NCBI GenBank assembly: GCA_016785225.1
Contig: JAFBJZ010000364.1
Location: 105,283-169,282 of the forward strand
Origin: Psettodes erumei
Lineage: Eukaryota; Chordata; Actinopteri; Pleuronectiformes; Psettodidae
Length of the DNA stretch: 64,000 nt
Direction: 5' to 3'
The position numbers and the translations under genes are program-made. Shown in pieces: positions 11,200 through 21,586 of this stretch (positions are counted from its first letter, which is position 1; each line of letters starts with the position of its first letter). Below the pieces are notes generated by a model. That model had not been told where the DNA came from and did not search any database. It saw only the letters and a program-made list of their open reading frames with translations.

Positions 11200-13373
11200 C
11201 TTACAAGCAGAAAAAGGCCCAGTAGTCATCACGCTAGCAGACATCCAAACCAGAGTGTCCAAAATGAAGAGCTGGACAGCCCCAGGGCCTGACATGATAC
11301 ACACCTACTGGCTCAAAAACGCCTAGCAGCACAGATGAACCAGCTGCTAATATCGGGAAACCACCCAGAGTGGCTAACCCAAGGCCGGACAGTCCTCATA
11401 ATGAAGGGCCCCCAGAAGGGAACAATACCATCCAATTACCGGCCTATAACCTGCCTCAGCACCACATGGAAGCTCCTATCAGGCATCATAGCGGCTAAGA
11501 TGAGTAGGGACATGGAGCAATACATGAGCAGAGCACAGAAAGGTGTAGGAAATAACACCAGAGGTGCCAAACACCAGCTGCTGGTGGACAGGGCGATTGC
11601 CCGAGATTGCAAGACGAGGAACACCAACCTGTGCACTGCCTGGATTGACTACAAGAAGGCCTATGATTCGATGCCACACACACATGGATACTGGAGTGCC
11701 TAAAGCTGTACAACATCAATAGGACCCTAAGAGAGTTCATCCAGAACTCGATGAGGCTGTGGAACACGACTCTGGAGGCCAACTCAAAGCCAATTGCACA
11801 GGTGAGCATCAGATGCGGCATATACCAAGGAGATGCTCTGTCCCCCCTGCTGTTCTGCATAGGCCTAAACCCCCTCAGCCAGATCATCTCAAAGAGTGGC
11901 TATAGATACCAGTTCCGAAGTGGAACAACCATCAGCCACCTCCTCTACATGGATGAGATCAAGCTGTATGCGAAGAATGAGCTTGACATTGATTCCCTGA
12001 TTCACCTCACTCGGATATACAGCAAAGACATCGGGATGTCATTCGGACTAGATAAATGTGGGCGGATGATATCTAGAAGAGGAAAGGTGATCACAACCGA
12101 GGGGGTTGACCTACCGGAAGGGAACATTGCAGATGTGCAGGACAGTTACAAATACCTGGGGATCCCACAGGCAAATGGTAATCATGAGGAGGCAGCTCGA
12201 AGGTCAGCCACAGCCAAATACCTCCAGAGGCTAAGGCAGGTCCTGAAAAGTCAGCTGAACGGCAAAAATAAGATCCAAGCCATTAACACCTATGCCATGC
12301 CAGTGATCAGATACCCGGCTGGGATAATATCCTGGCCACTGGAAGAGATACAAGCCACTGATATCAAGACAAGGAAGCTCCTTACCATGCATGGTGGGTT
12401 TCACCCTAAGTCCAGCGTCCTGAGGCTGTACACAAAGCGAAAGGAGGGGGGCCGAGGACTAGTAAGTGTCAGAACTACTGTCCAGGAGGAAACGGTGAAC
12501 CTCCAGGAATACATCGAGAAAATGGCCCCCAAGGACCAACTCCTAAGTGAATGCCTCAGGCAACAAAAGCCCAGAAGGGATGAGGAACCACTGGGCCCAT
12601 CATGGAAGGACAAGCTCTTGCATGGCATGTACCTCCGACAAATTGAAGAAGTGGCTGATATGGACTAAACATACCAGTGGCTGGAAAAGGCTGGACTGAA
12701 AGACAGCACAGAGGCACTAATCATGGCAGCACAGGAACAGGCCCTAAACACCAGAGCAATAGAGGCCGGGATCTACCACACCAGACAAGATCCCAGGTGC
12801 AGGCTGTGCAGAGAAGGCCCTGAGACAGTCCAACACATCATAGCAGGGTGTAAGATGCTGGCAGGCAAGGCATACATGGAGCGGCATAACCAGGTAGCAG
12901 GCATAGTATACAGGAACATCTGTACAGAGTATGGACTGGAGGTCCCAGGGTCCAGATGGGAGACACCCCCAAAGGTGACAGAGAACAAACAGGCCAAGAT
13001 CCTGTGGGACTTCCAGATCCAGACTGACAAGATGTTGATGGCCAACCAGCCTGACATAGTGGTGGTGGATAAACATCGGAAGACAGTGGTAGTGATAGAT
13101 GTAGCAATCCCCAGCAATAGCAACATCAGAAAGAAAGAACATGAGAAGCTCGAGAAATACCAAGGGCTGAAAGAGGAGATAGAGAAAATGTGGGGTGTGA
13201 AGGCATCTGTGGTCCCAATAGTGATCGGGGCACTAGGGGCGGTGACCCCCAAGCTGGAAGGATCGCTCCAACAGATACCAGGAACAACATCGGAGATCTC
13301 TGTCCAAAAGAGCGCAATGCTAGGAACAGCTAAGATCCTGCGCAGAACCCTCAGACTCCCAGGCCTCTGGTAG
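11200..13373 (+). pseudogene. R4-clade LINE polyprotein: reverse transcriptase plus restriction-like endonuclease
   Basis: RT motifs: 'KSWTAPGPDMIH' (~11265), 'YRPITCLSTTWKLL' (~11440), 'AWIDYKKAYDS' (~11640), 'GIYQGDALSPLLFCI' (~11820), 'LLYMDEIKLYAKNE' (~11940). The catalytic box is YMDE instead of YMDD. The C-terminal half carries 'GGFHPKSSVLRLY-KRKEGGRGL' (~12390), a zinc-knuckle-like 'CRLC...H...C' (~12800-12850) and an endonuclease motif of PD-(D/E)xK type, 'QPDIVVV...VVVIDVA' (~13050-13110). A stop at 12666 splits the frame, and stops or indels lie near 11325 and 11700. Fish Rex6 elements are known to use this endonuclease class; assignment to Rex6 rather than another R4 or HERO family is inference. 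Confidence 0.8.
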
Positions 13374-13426
13374 AGGACCCAAGTCTGAAGGAGACACCGC
13401 CCAGGTGGGCGAGAGGCAGATTTTTT

Positions 13427-13450
13427 TATATATATATATATATATATATA
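13427..13450. repeat. (TA)n tail of the R4-clade LINE
   Basis: About 24 bases of TA repeat directly after the LINE 3' UTR. Confidence 0.9.
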
Positions 13451-13591
13451 GGCATATATATTTTGCAAAAGCAACAGATACAAATTGGAACATCAAATTC
13501 AAATTAGCACCCTATAAGTAGATGTCCCCCTTAATCATTCATTAATCATTCAACCACATTATAGTAAAAAACTACTAAATATCTAAGCTAA

Positions 13592-13981
13592 CTATGGATA
13601 TTTCTTCACCAGTTCACCTTCTGTTATCACTTCCTCATCACCATCTGAGTCAGTCCTATGTAATAATGACATCTGAACTTGATCTCCGGGCATCACAACT
13701 CCAGCCCCTCTCAATATCATAGCCTTCACAAAGGTCAACAGCAGCGTACAAAAACAAAACATCACACACAGTGGTATAAGAACTGTAACAAAATCTGAAC
13801 CAACACTGCTCTCAACAGTCCTAATCTCTCCCGCATCCAAACATTTGCAGACCATCCAACTCCATGCAATGAACCAAAACACATCTCTTATCTGCTTCAG
13901 TGCATTGATGACACTTGTCATATTGTCAGAATTATCAGGAATCAAAGTATAACAGGCATCTCCACCCTGTATGGCGTAGGT
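13592..13981 (-). pseudogene. Endogenous retrovirus env, C-terminal (transmembrane) part
   Basis: The minus-strand frame ending at 13592 encodes an N-glycosylation-type 'NMT', a juxtamembrane stretch, one hydrophobic membrane segment (about 20 residues around 'VLIPLCVMFCFC') and a short acidic cytoplasmic tail ending in 'ELVKKYP'. This is the layout of the end of a class I retroviral TM subunit. The frame runs without stop up to the insertion border at 13981. The remainder of env lies beyond the inserted hAT, at 16670-17320. An old, broken copy. Confidence 0.6.
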
Positions 13982-14094
13982 CGGGGTACATAATATGTCA
14001 ATTGCAATCTATCAGTCAATCGCAAAGGTAGTGTGGGTAGATCACATAAAAAAAATAGACGTCAGCTTTTCACCATCCTCACTATAATATTTGT

Positions 14095-15245
14095 CACACA
14101 CACAGCCCAGTTGTGCATTTTTATTTGGATGGTGTTTGTCGATATGGCTGCAAAAGAGGAGCTGTTAACTGTACTGCCGATGAAAGAACATACGCGAGGG
14201 GAAGACACATTTCAGTCTTGCAAAAGCTCCCGCGATGGTTGGTCTCTTTAATGGATTTATTGCCAAGTGCAGGGAGGACTTCCTCAATTATCACTGCATA
14301 ATACATCAGCAAGCATTATGCTCAAAAATGCTAAACATGAAAGAGATAATGGATGTGGTAACGAAGATCGCCTGTTCTATTCGTGCCTGATCTCTTCAAA
14401 GACAGCTATTACGTACGCATCTGGAGCAGGCTGACTGCGACCACTCTGACCACTCTTTTGAGAGCTCTGTCCACAGATAAAGGAGTTTTTCTGTGTAGCT
14501 AAACATGAAGAATACAAACAACTAAATGACGATCAGTGGCTGCTAGATTTGGCATTTTTAACCGATCTGACCAACATGTTGAATGACCTTAATCTTGAGC
14601 TGCAAGGAAAAGATAAATCTGTGATCAATATGATCAGTTCAATTAATGCATTCAAACAAAAACTGCAACATTTCTCCTCAAAGCTGCAGGGCCATGATTT
14701 GGCAAACTTCCAGAAGCTCGCATCAGCACTGGAGACACAAGGGAAGTCATGTGTGCAGCTTGACAGTGTACGCTACATAGATCAGATTGACATTTGACTG
14801 TCAGAGTTTGACAAATGCTTTCAAGGCTTTGCTTTAATCAAGTGAATCACTACATTCATGTGCTATCCATTTAGGGAAGATGCTGAAGTTGTTTCACTTG
14901 CTTCAAAAATTGCAACACTGTTTCAGCTGAACTCTTCTGGAGGATGAGATTTTGACACTACAACCCGACATTGAGCTGAAGTCCAGAGCTCATGGACAGT
15001 ACTGGAACTTACTCACAGAGGAAAAGTACCTCAACATGAGGAAATGTGCCACCTCCTTGACTGCATTATTTGGCTCCACTTATTTATGTGAGTCAGCCTT
15101 TTCACACATGAAGTTCATTAAGTCCAAGTACTGTTCCACCATGACTGATGATCATTTGCAAGTTTGCTTGAGGCTGGCTATCAGCAACTACTGTCTGGAC
15201 TATGCATCCCTGACTGATTCCATTCAGTGCAAGTCATCAGAGTAA
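14095..15245 (+). pseudogene. hAT transposase remnant (GTF2IRD2/SCAND3-like group)
   Basis: Recognisable blocks in changing frames: 'FLNYHCIIHQQALCSK' with 'EIMDVVTKIACSIR' (~14280-14385), 'WLLDLAFLTDLTNMLNDLNLELQGKDK' (~14535-14620), and the C-terminal dimerisation region 'DIELKSRAHGQYWNLL...SLTALFGSTYLCESAFSHMK' (14964-15115) ending at 15245. The RNase H-like catalytic region upstream is largely missing or shifted. Several stops; not functional. The same transposase family appears on the minus strand at 46.6-47.5 kb. Confidence 0.8.
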
Positions 15246-15320
15246 GGTAGGCTAATGACAAAAAATGTACACAGTTGTATTGTGCAAAATGGGTTCATGC
15301 AGTTATTCAAGGTACACCAG

Positions 15321-16517
15321 CAGGGCAGTTACTAGGAATTCTGGGCCCCCTGAAAGTATATCAGTGTGGGCCCCTTGACCCCATTCATTGCCACTTTTTT
15401 TTTTTAACAACTGTGTATTATGATGTTTTTCTTTGCTTTTCTGTTGGTGCCTGGTGTATAATCACTCTACACATTACATATTACATATTGCTTTTTGTAA
15501 ATATTACAAAAATTTATGGGAAATATTCATGGGAAAACTGATGAAGAATACACTATCTAAATGGGCTTACTCAGTAGTCTGCCATAGCTCTGCCATTGTA
15601 TGTAGAGGGCAAGCTCTTTTGAGTAATGTCACCCTTGTCAGGAAAAAAACATTTTTGAACCATCCAAAAGTCAGTGTAAAACTGTCCAAAATTCTAAATT
15701 GTCTTTTTGTTATTGTCAGCCATTATGGTGTATTTTATTTTATATCGCTGTGAAAACAACAACAACAAATCTTGGAACATTTAACTTTTTTGTATTTTCA
15801 AACATCCCACCAATAGCTAACACATTTTTACAAGACCACATGTGAACACATCATGATAATGTTATTGACCTATTAGAGTAGAACTTGAATGCGTCATAAT
15901 ACAATTCAATGTCGCCTTGTAACTGAGCGGGTGCTTGGTGCTTACTGGAGCACTGTCCGACAGTAATATGTGTAAAACACACAGTCCGCCGTAGATAGCC
16001 TCCAAATTAGTAACGTTCAGTTATCTACACTAGGAACCATCGCTCCACAATGAACTGGTGACTTGCCCAGAGTGTAGCCCGCTTCTCACCCGATGATGTA
16101 CCCTGTCCGGTACATGTTGCAGACAATAAATGAATGAATGAACAAGTAGGCGCCCTCGGTAGTTTTACTCTCACCATTCTTAGAAAAAAGGTTTGATGTC
16201 CTGGGCCCCTGCTCTGTTGCTCCAAGCCCTGGCCTCCCTCTAAAGTCTTTCTGGTGTCCAGATTTGTGTTTTTTGGGAGCCATCATCTTGATCTCCCTCA
16301 CTTCCTGCTGGAGTTCACTCGTGCTCAATTTGAACCGGCATGGACCAAACCATTTTTGGTTTGGTTTTGGTTTTGATTCATTACTATGAATATATATATT
16401 TGTTAAACCTATGCATAATAATTTAGTCATAGAGGCTACTGAGGGCTATGTGTGGGCCCTGATGGCTTACGGGCCCTTAGAATTGTCATTACCTTCCCCC
16501 TGAATACGACATCGCTG
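15321..16517. mobile_element. Nested non-autonomous hAT-type insertion
   Basis: A perfect 8-bp direct repeat 'tacaccag' flanks this block (15313-15320 and 16518-16525). Its ends read CAGGGCAGTTAC and, reversed, CAGCGATGTCG, so only the outer CAG is clearly shared. Inside each end a 'gaattctgggcccc' type segment is mirrored ('gggcccttagaattgtc' near 16470). No transposase. Size and target duplication fit a hAT-derived element sitting within the larger hAT. Confidence 0.65.
16015..16141 (+). repeat. Fish LINE/SINE tail fragment with (ATGA)n
   Basis: The text 'aactggtgacttgcccagagtgtagcccgc' followed by 'cccgatgatg' and 'aataaatgaatgaatgaa' is a degraded copy of a repeat tail I know as widespread in fish ('ctggcgacctgtccagggtgtaccccgcc' type). 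It lies within the nested hAT-type block. Confidence 0.5.
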
Positions 16518-16669
16518 TACACCAGCATACATTGTACACATAAAGAATTGTCAATGTATTTATAAATAAATATATTTCTTGCTTTCTTCTTATTTTTATA
16601 GTAGGTAGATCATTTTGACTTAGTCATTAAATAAGTAGCTCACATCCTGAAAAAGTGTATGCACCCCTG

Positions 16670-17320
16670 GTCTAGGTAATATTATCAATGTGATCTGCCA
16701 AAAACATCACACCATACCATGGAAATAATCCTAAACCCCAATTCCCTCCTAAACTTATCCTCCAATGGTAGGACTCCAAATTGTGAAATTGTGCCAATTC
16801 CCTTTTATTCCTACTTCCAGAAATAACATTAGATTGGACCTCATCAGGTACATTTTCCTTCTGGACAGTAAAAGCCTCATATGGGAGTTTCAATGTTGCC
16901 ATGTAACAGCATCCTGTCCACCCATACAGTAGAAATATATAAATTATCACCACAAACCCACCAAATATCCTTGAAATTCCCTATATTCATGTTTCCAGGC
17001 AAATTTTGATCCTGCACAATCAAAGTTCTATTCTGTTTGCAATGTGGCACATGAAAAGTCACTTCATACAATTTAACAACAACCTTATGTTCACACTTAC
17101 ACATGTTCATCATATACTTGTCACAATCTGATCTGTCTGCAATTTGTAACACTGAAGAATTAAATCCATATGCCTTCCACTTAATTTCTCTCTTCTGTAA
17201 TGCATGGTATTCATCAGTCACGTCTTCTGGTGTCCGTGTCAAGGAGAGTTGAGATTTCACCAACCGCAAAGTACATATACTATCGATCGCTGTGAGATGA
17301 CTGATTAAAATGTAATGCAA
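16670..17320 (-). pseudogene. ERV env, central part (SU end, cleavage site, TM start)
   Basis: Two overlapping minus-strand frames encode a cysteine-containing receptor-binding-subunit tail ('GWTGCCYMA'), a furin-type cleavage motif 'RNKR' followed by the start of a fusion subunit, and 'FLADHIDNIT' just before the hAT insertion. A frameshift separates the two frames near 16900. The order SU-end, RxKR, TM-start is that of a retroviral env and continues to the C-terminal part at 13592-13981. Broken by the frameshift and the insertion. Confidence 0.6.
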
Positions 17321-17329
17321 AGGTTATGA

Positions 17330-18430
17330 TGTTTATGATTGAATCAGATTATTAATGAAACTGAGTAACAAACGAATGAACAGATGAATGACATGATTTT
17401 ACTATGTGAAAAAATCAATGAGGTGATTATTAACGATGATGTAATAAATGGAAAGTAATCTTTTTATGATTGTGTTTGATGAATATTGTGATCTGATGGA
17501 ATGATTTTTGTGATTGTTAACATGTAATAATGAGTGTTGAATCCTTGCTGATGTGTGTAACAAGAAGGCTTTAGCTGGAATGAGAAAAAAGAGGAAGTGT
17601 TGAAAGTGTTTCTACACACAAGGACGGTTACAGAGAAACTAGGTGAAAAGAGAGAGAAATATAATTGGCCAAGAGAAGCGTTAAAAGGCTACAGAGGTAT
17701 CGGGGCTTATTCGCAGTGCTCTGTGGACAGTGTTCGTGGGGATAGCCATTGAGAGAAGAGGTTTCCAGAGGATTGTAACCATCTCCAATCTCAAGGAGAA
17801 TCGAAGGCATTTTTGCTGTATGCTTTGCTCCTGCTAAAATTCTAAAGAATAAACTTCATCAAATATTTACTTTAAAGTAAAGTTATTATAGTCATTATTG
17901 AGTACTCTTTGCTCACATAAATAGAAGATTGGTCGTTAGGTTATTTAGAAATAGCATTCTTACAGGTTGCTCTAATCAACAAAAGGTTAAAACAAATCCT
18001 TAGGACCTAACAAAGTCTTTAAATGATTTCCTAGCAATTTACCAAGAGCCCGAAACATAAGAATAGAGCTTCTGTTAACAGACGTGACTGGGGCTGGGCT
18101 GCACTCATATTTGTTGAGAACTGTTTGGGGTGTGGTTCATACTGTTTTTTTTGTCATTGTGGAAGCAGGATGGGCGTCTGGATGTAGGCAGTGAGCAGTT
18201 AGCCGAGTCTCTACGCATCAGTCCAGTAAATATTCATCCTCTCTCTGTAAACCTACAAAAGTATCTGAGGAGAATCCCTTGTTGTGGATAACGGGCATAG
18301 GGGCTAGTCAGTCTTGAGTAGATTATTTAATTTAGGATGAGGAGAAGAGTCTATTGATAGATTAAAATGCTGGATCAGGATTAATATCCACCTGTATTGA
18401 GGAGGTTAAAACCTGCAGTTTCGACACCAG
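17330..18430 (+). repeat. LTR-like insertion splitting the ERV env region
   Basis: Non-coding block lying between env pieces. It has an AATAAA signal at about 17847 ('ctaaagaataaacttcatc') preceded by promoter-like sequence and followed by about 550 bases with short direct repeats, reminiscent of an LTR plus leader. I could not define its ends or a target duplication. Confidence 0.3.
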
Positions 18431-19640
18431 TCAGAGTCAAAAATCTCATTCTCCTCATCTGAAATAGCCATCTGAGCTGTCACAGATGAATCTGCACAAT
18501 TCTCTTCCACCATCTGTTTTCTAATTTCAAAAATCTCATTACTACTGTTCACACTAAACTCTGTCTTTAACATAGGCTTCTGGGTTACATTTACTAGCTC
18601 CTTAGATTTCAGAAGGTATCATATCACATTTACAAATTTCATAGACATCAAAGATGTCATCACTGCTGTATTCATCCCCTTCAAAGTCATAGCTAAAGTA
18701 GTAGACTGAGCTGATGTAATAACCCTCTTAGTTGTTTTCAGAGTTAAAGTAGCAATCTTCATCTGTGCACTATTCACCCTTGGAGTGGTTACTGTAACTA
18801 ATCACTCCTGAACCCCTTTAGCAACGGTGAAATTTCCAATAGGACTCAAATCTTTTATAAGTGTCACCTTACGAGTTATATAACCTGCTACCCAATATTT
18901 TCGAGATGGAACAAATTTAAACTCCGGCTCTCGATAAGTACACATGTATTCCCCTTAGTCTTCCCATGTAACATTATGCAAGGCAAGTGAACAGTCACCC
19001 ATAACTTTCAACCACCTCATGTAATTGTACAAAGATACCTTCTTTGATCACGAGGCACAATGTCAAATTCAGGTCCTACCAACAATACATCTTCACCACA
19101 ACTATTTTTCTACTTAGGATGATTATTACCATTAACATTCCACCTTCTACATCAACAAGGAAGGTAAGCCATTTTTCTTAACTTACAACTTAACTCTGAT
19201 CACTGTCTTCAAAAGGAGCTGGCATCATAAAAATCATCTGAGGAACCACTGAAGTTAAATGTGATACATTTATACCTTCAGTAACCTTCAGCGCTGAAAC
19301 GACAGACTACTAAGGCCACGTCAACCCTAGTCCTCATAACGTTTTGATCTGACCCTTTTCCAAACTGGTCTTGGACTCCTTCGTCTAACTTACTCTCTGA
19401 ATTGTCCTGCAGTGGAATCACAGCCCTTTGTAACATTTGGCACTTTGCACTCAACTGAAATAGGCTCTGCTGTTTCTGGGACATGCTGAAATTCAATTTC
19501 ACCAAATCTTCTTTCCTGTCCATTAACTGTAGCATCATTTCTGGCATCATCAAAAATGTGCAAAGACTCATCAACATTGTCCACAACATCAACAATCTCC
19601 CCTTCTGGGTTTTGACTGGAGATTTTCATGCATCTCTTCT
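18430..19640 (-). pseudogene. Probable ERV env N-terminal / surface region, decayed
   Basis: Minus-strand fragments (for example 19629-19390 and 18990-18430) lie between the integrase tail and the env centre, where the env start is expected. They are rich in acidic residues and contain potential N-glycosylation sites. No diagnostic motif, many stops. The call rests on position and strand. Confidence 0.35.
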
Positions 19641-19659
19641 TCTGCTACATATTCTTCAA

Positions 19660-20012
19660 CATTTAGTTCCAACTCTCTTGAGCCTTTATCATCTCAGCTC
19701 TGTGAGTGTGGTGCCTCTTCTCTTGGCACTTTGACGCAATGCAATAAATGATACCACGTTGGAGACCCTTTAGCCTGGACCACAGTTCCAGTACTGCAAA
19801 CAACGGTCCTTCACGGCGTTCGTTATACCACTTGCTTTTAAACACCTTTACCAATACCTTGTCTCCAGGTTGCACTGTACTCCTCTTTTGCTCATCGAGT
19901 CTCTCCTGCTACTCCTCTTTTCTTTGTCTGTCAGAAACATATGTGTATATTCTTTTATGCAAACTAGCCACATATGTAATGTACGTTCACATTTCATCTT
20001 CCAAAAGGGCCA
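19660..20012 (-). pseudogene. Retroviral integrase C-terminal domain remnant
   Basis: The minus-strand frame 19875-19663 reads 'QPGDKVLVKVFKSKWYNERR' and then 'EGP', the signature of the gammaretrovirus-like integrase C-terminus ('GDWVxxKxxxRKWxxPRxEGP'). Upstream on the same strand (to about 20010) a further integrase stretch is visible. The catalytic core is not present. Env follows downstream, the normal retroviral order. Confidence 0.65.
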
Positions 20013-20018
20013 GGCTTG

Positions 20019-20266
20019 TGTAACACCACTACAACACAACGACGTGGTGTGGAAAAACATTACTTTTATTTTCACAGCGGGACTGGCAAAAACACATCAA
20101 CATTTCGGAAAGTCTCTGTCCGCGCGCATTTTTTTCCTTTTCTCTTTCCCAGAATGCCGCACCAAAAAAAACCTTCCTCTTTGCCCCCCACCTGGCAGTA
20201 TTCTGCTATTACCACACTCCTACTCATACTACCCCCCTGCTGACTATAATCTACCAGGGCGCTACA
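20019..20266. repeat. Possible short solo LTR or insertion
   Basis: A 248-base block beginning TGTAACACC and ending GGGCGCTACA interrupts pol between the RNase H and integrase pieces. It contains 'tacttttattttcac', an AATAAA signal on the minus strand (near 20070). No flanking duplication was found. Confidence 0.3.
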
Positions 20267-20329
20267 ATCGGATCCTTTCCACTTGTGTGCAAACAAGGCG
20301 TTGGCATCCATCTTCCCGTAGCCAATTCA

Positions 20330-20770
20330 TGAGGTATTATATGCAAATTGCGCAGCTCACTCAAGTGACACACCATCAGCCTTCTCAACAACAAATCCAG
20401 TTCCTTGGGCTTTTACCACTTCATAATCTCCCACAGGATAACAGGACCCATCAGTCCAATACTCCGGGTCTGCCTCACGCAGTGGGAGGGCTTGCAAATC
20501 TTTCCAATATTGGTACCATACCGAGACCACAAACTGTACAAAAACTGTACAAAAACAGCGTTCTCTGCTTCTGCCATAATTTTTCCTGTATGCTTCTGCT
20601 CATATTCCTCAGACACCAACAAAGTCACATGTGGCACACTCTTCTTAATATCAAACTCTTTATCCAAATAATTATCTCTGTTTATCTTTATAGCGACTCC
20701 TTGTGGTCCCAAAATTATACAGCACAAACTGAGCTGAACTTGCTTTGGTTGACAACTCAACCATTCCTCT
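20330..20770 (-). pseudogene. Retroviral RNase H region remnant
   Basis: The minus strand encodes 'EYWTDGSCYPVGDYEV' near 20470, resembling the first catalytic Asp motif of retroviral RNase H ('TDGS'), followed by 'GTGFVVEKADG'. The preceding 20760-20540 part is an open frame of about 115 residues in another frame. It lies upstream of the integrase tail, in the expected pol order. Dead by frameshift. Confidence 0.45.
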
Positions 20771-21586
20771 GAATTTGATTGGACAGCATTCTTGAAATAC
20801 TTGAGCGTGCAATGAAATGAGTACTCCGAAAGCTTAGCAACAGGCTTGTTTGCTACAATAAACTTCTCCCAAAATTTAGCTGTCTTAAAAAAATCTGCGC
20901 TAAGATTATAAATAATATAAACACATCATCAGCGTCAGCATCAGCGGCTTTTTAACTTATAAGAAATAAAATATGAACAGCACCGACATACAAAGAAAAG
21001 TTCAACAAATACCTCATTGGCCGCTTGCTGTGAAAAGAGGTTAAAGTCCTTAGAAAGTCCATTGATTGTCCATTGATTGTCTGCTTCCAGTTTTGGACGT
21101 CGACATAACCCGAATAAAAGAGAAGTTGTGGTGCCTTGTGACACATGCACACCTTGCATTTCACGAGTCCCTCCAATTACGCCGCAGTAGAACCACATTT
21201 GGGAAATGTTAGTTCCGAGCATGAACAAGATCTATAATGAACTAACAATGTTTTTATCTGTCACATGACAATTTTATCACATCAGTTTACATTCACATCA
21301 AATTATGCAACACTTACAGCATCTTCAGGCCAAATACAGATAAAACCAGCTCCGCTATCCGCCATCACGTCCAATGGTCCATCATTTATTTCACCACTAT
21401 TGTTGGATCTCTCTCCGGCCCTGATACTACCAGCTGACACCCCCCTCTCGGGTCCTCTGGGCACCTCTAGAATCCTGGTTCCCCATGATGGTCTTGATTG
21501 GCCACTATATCTTCCTCTGACATTTCCTCTGAAGTTTCCTCCTGGCCTGTTGCACTCATCTGCAAAGTGGCCAAACTGTCCGCAAT
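20771..21586. other. Possible further pol/gag remnant; not recognised
   Basis: The minus-strand frame 21228-20941 (95 residues) continues the orientation of the ERV but shows no motif I can name. The rest, to the L1 tail, holds nothing recognisable. Confidence 0.25.

Larger units (their letters stand above)
11175..13450 (+). mobile_element. 5'-truncated R4-clade (Rex6/Dong-like) LINE
   Basis: One RT plus restriction-like endonuclease ORF, broken, with a short 3' UTR ('cccgcccaggtgggcgagaggcag'-type text) and a (TA)n tail at 13427-13450. Elements of this clade commonly end in such microsatellite tails. It begins about 45 bp after the L2-like LINE ends, in the same orientation. Confidence 0.8.
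13982..16669 (+). mobile_element. hAT transposon (GTF2IRD2/ZBED-like) inserted in ERV env
   Basis: The right end is 'gcacccctg' (a CAGGGGTGC-type hAT terminus when reversed) and the left end is 'cggggtaca'. Flanks are 'gcgtaggt' (13974-13981) and 'gtctaggt' (16670-16677), an imperfect 8-bp target duplication (6 of 8). Env-coding sequence on the other strand stops at both borders. The element carries a decayed transposase and a nested insertion at 15321-16517. Confidence 0.65.

Noticed and set aside
12744..13483. Long minus-strand frames (139 and 236 residues) opposite the R4-clade LINE
   Set aside because: Shadow of a conserved plus-strand coding region; the plus strand has the diagnostic motifs.
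19870..20772. 300-residue plus-strand open frame
   Set aside because: It spans pieces (integrase tail, LTR-like block, RNase H) that are meaningful on the minus strand and shows no motif of its own. Chance open frame.
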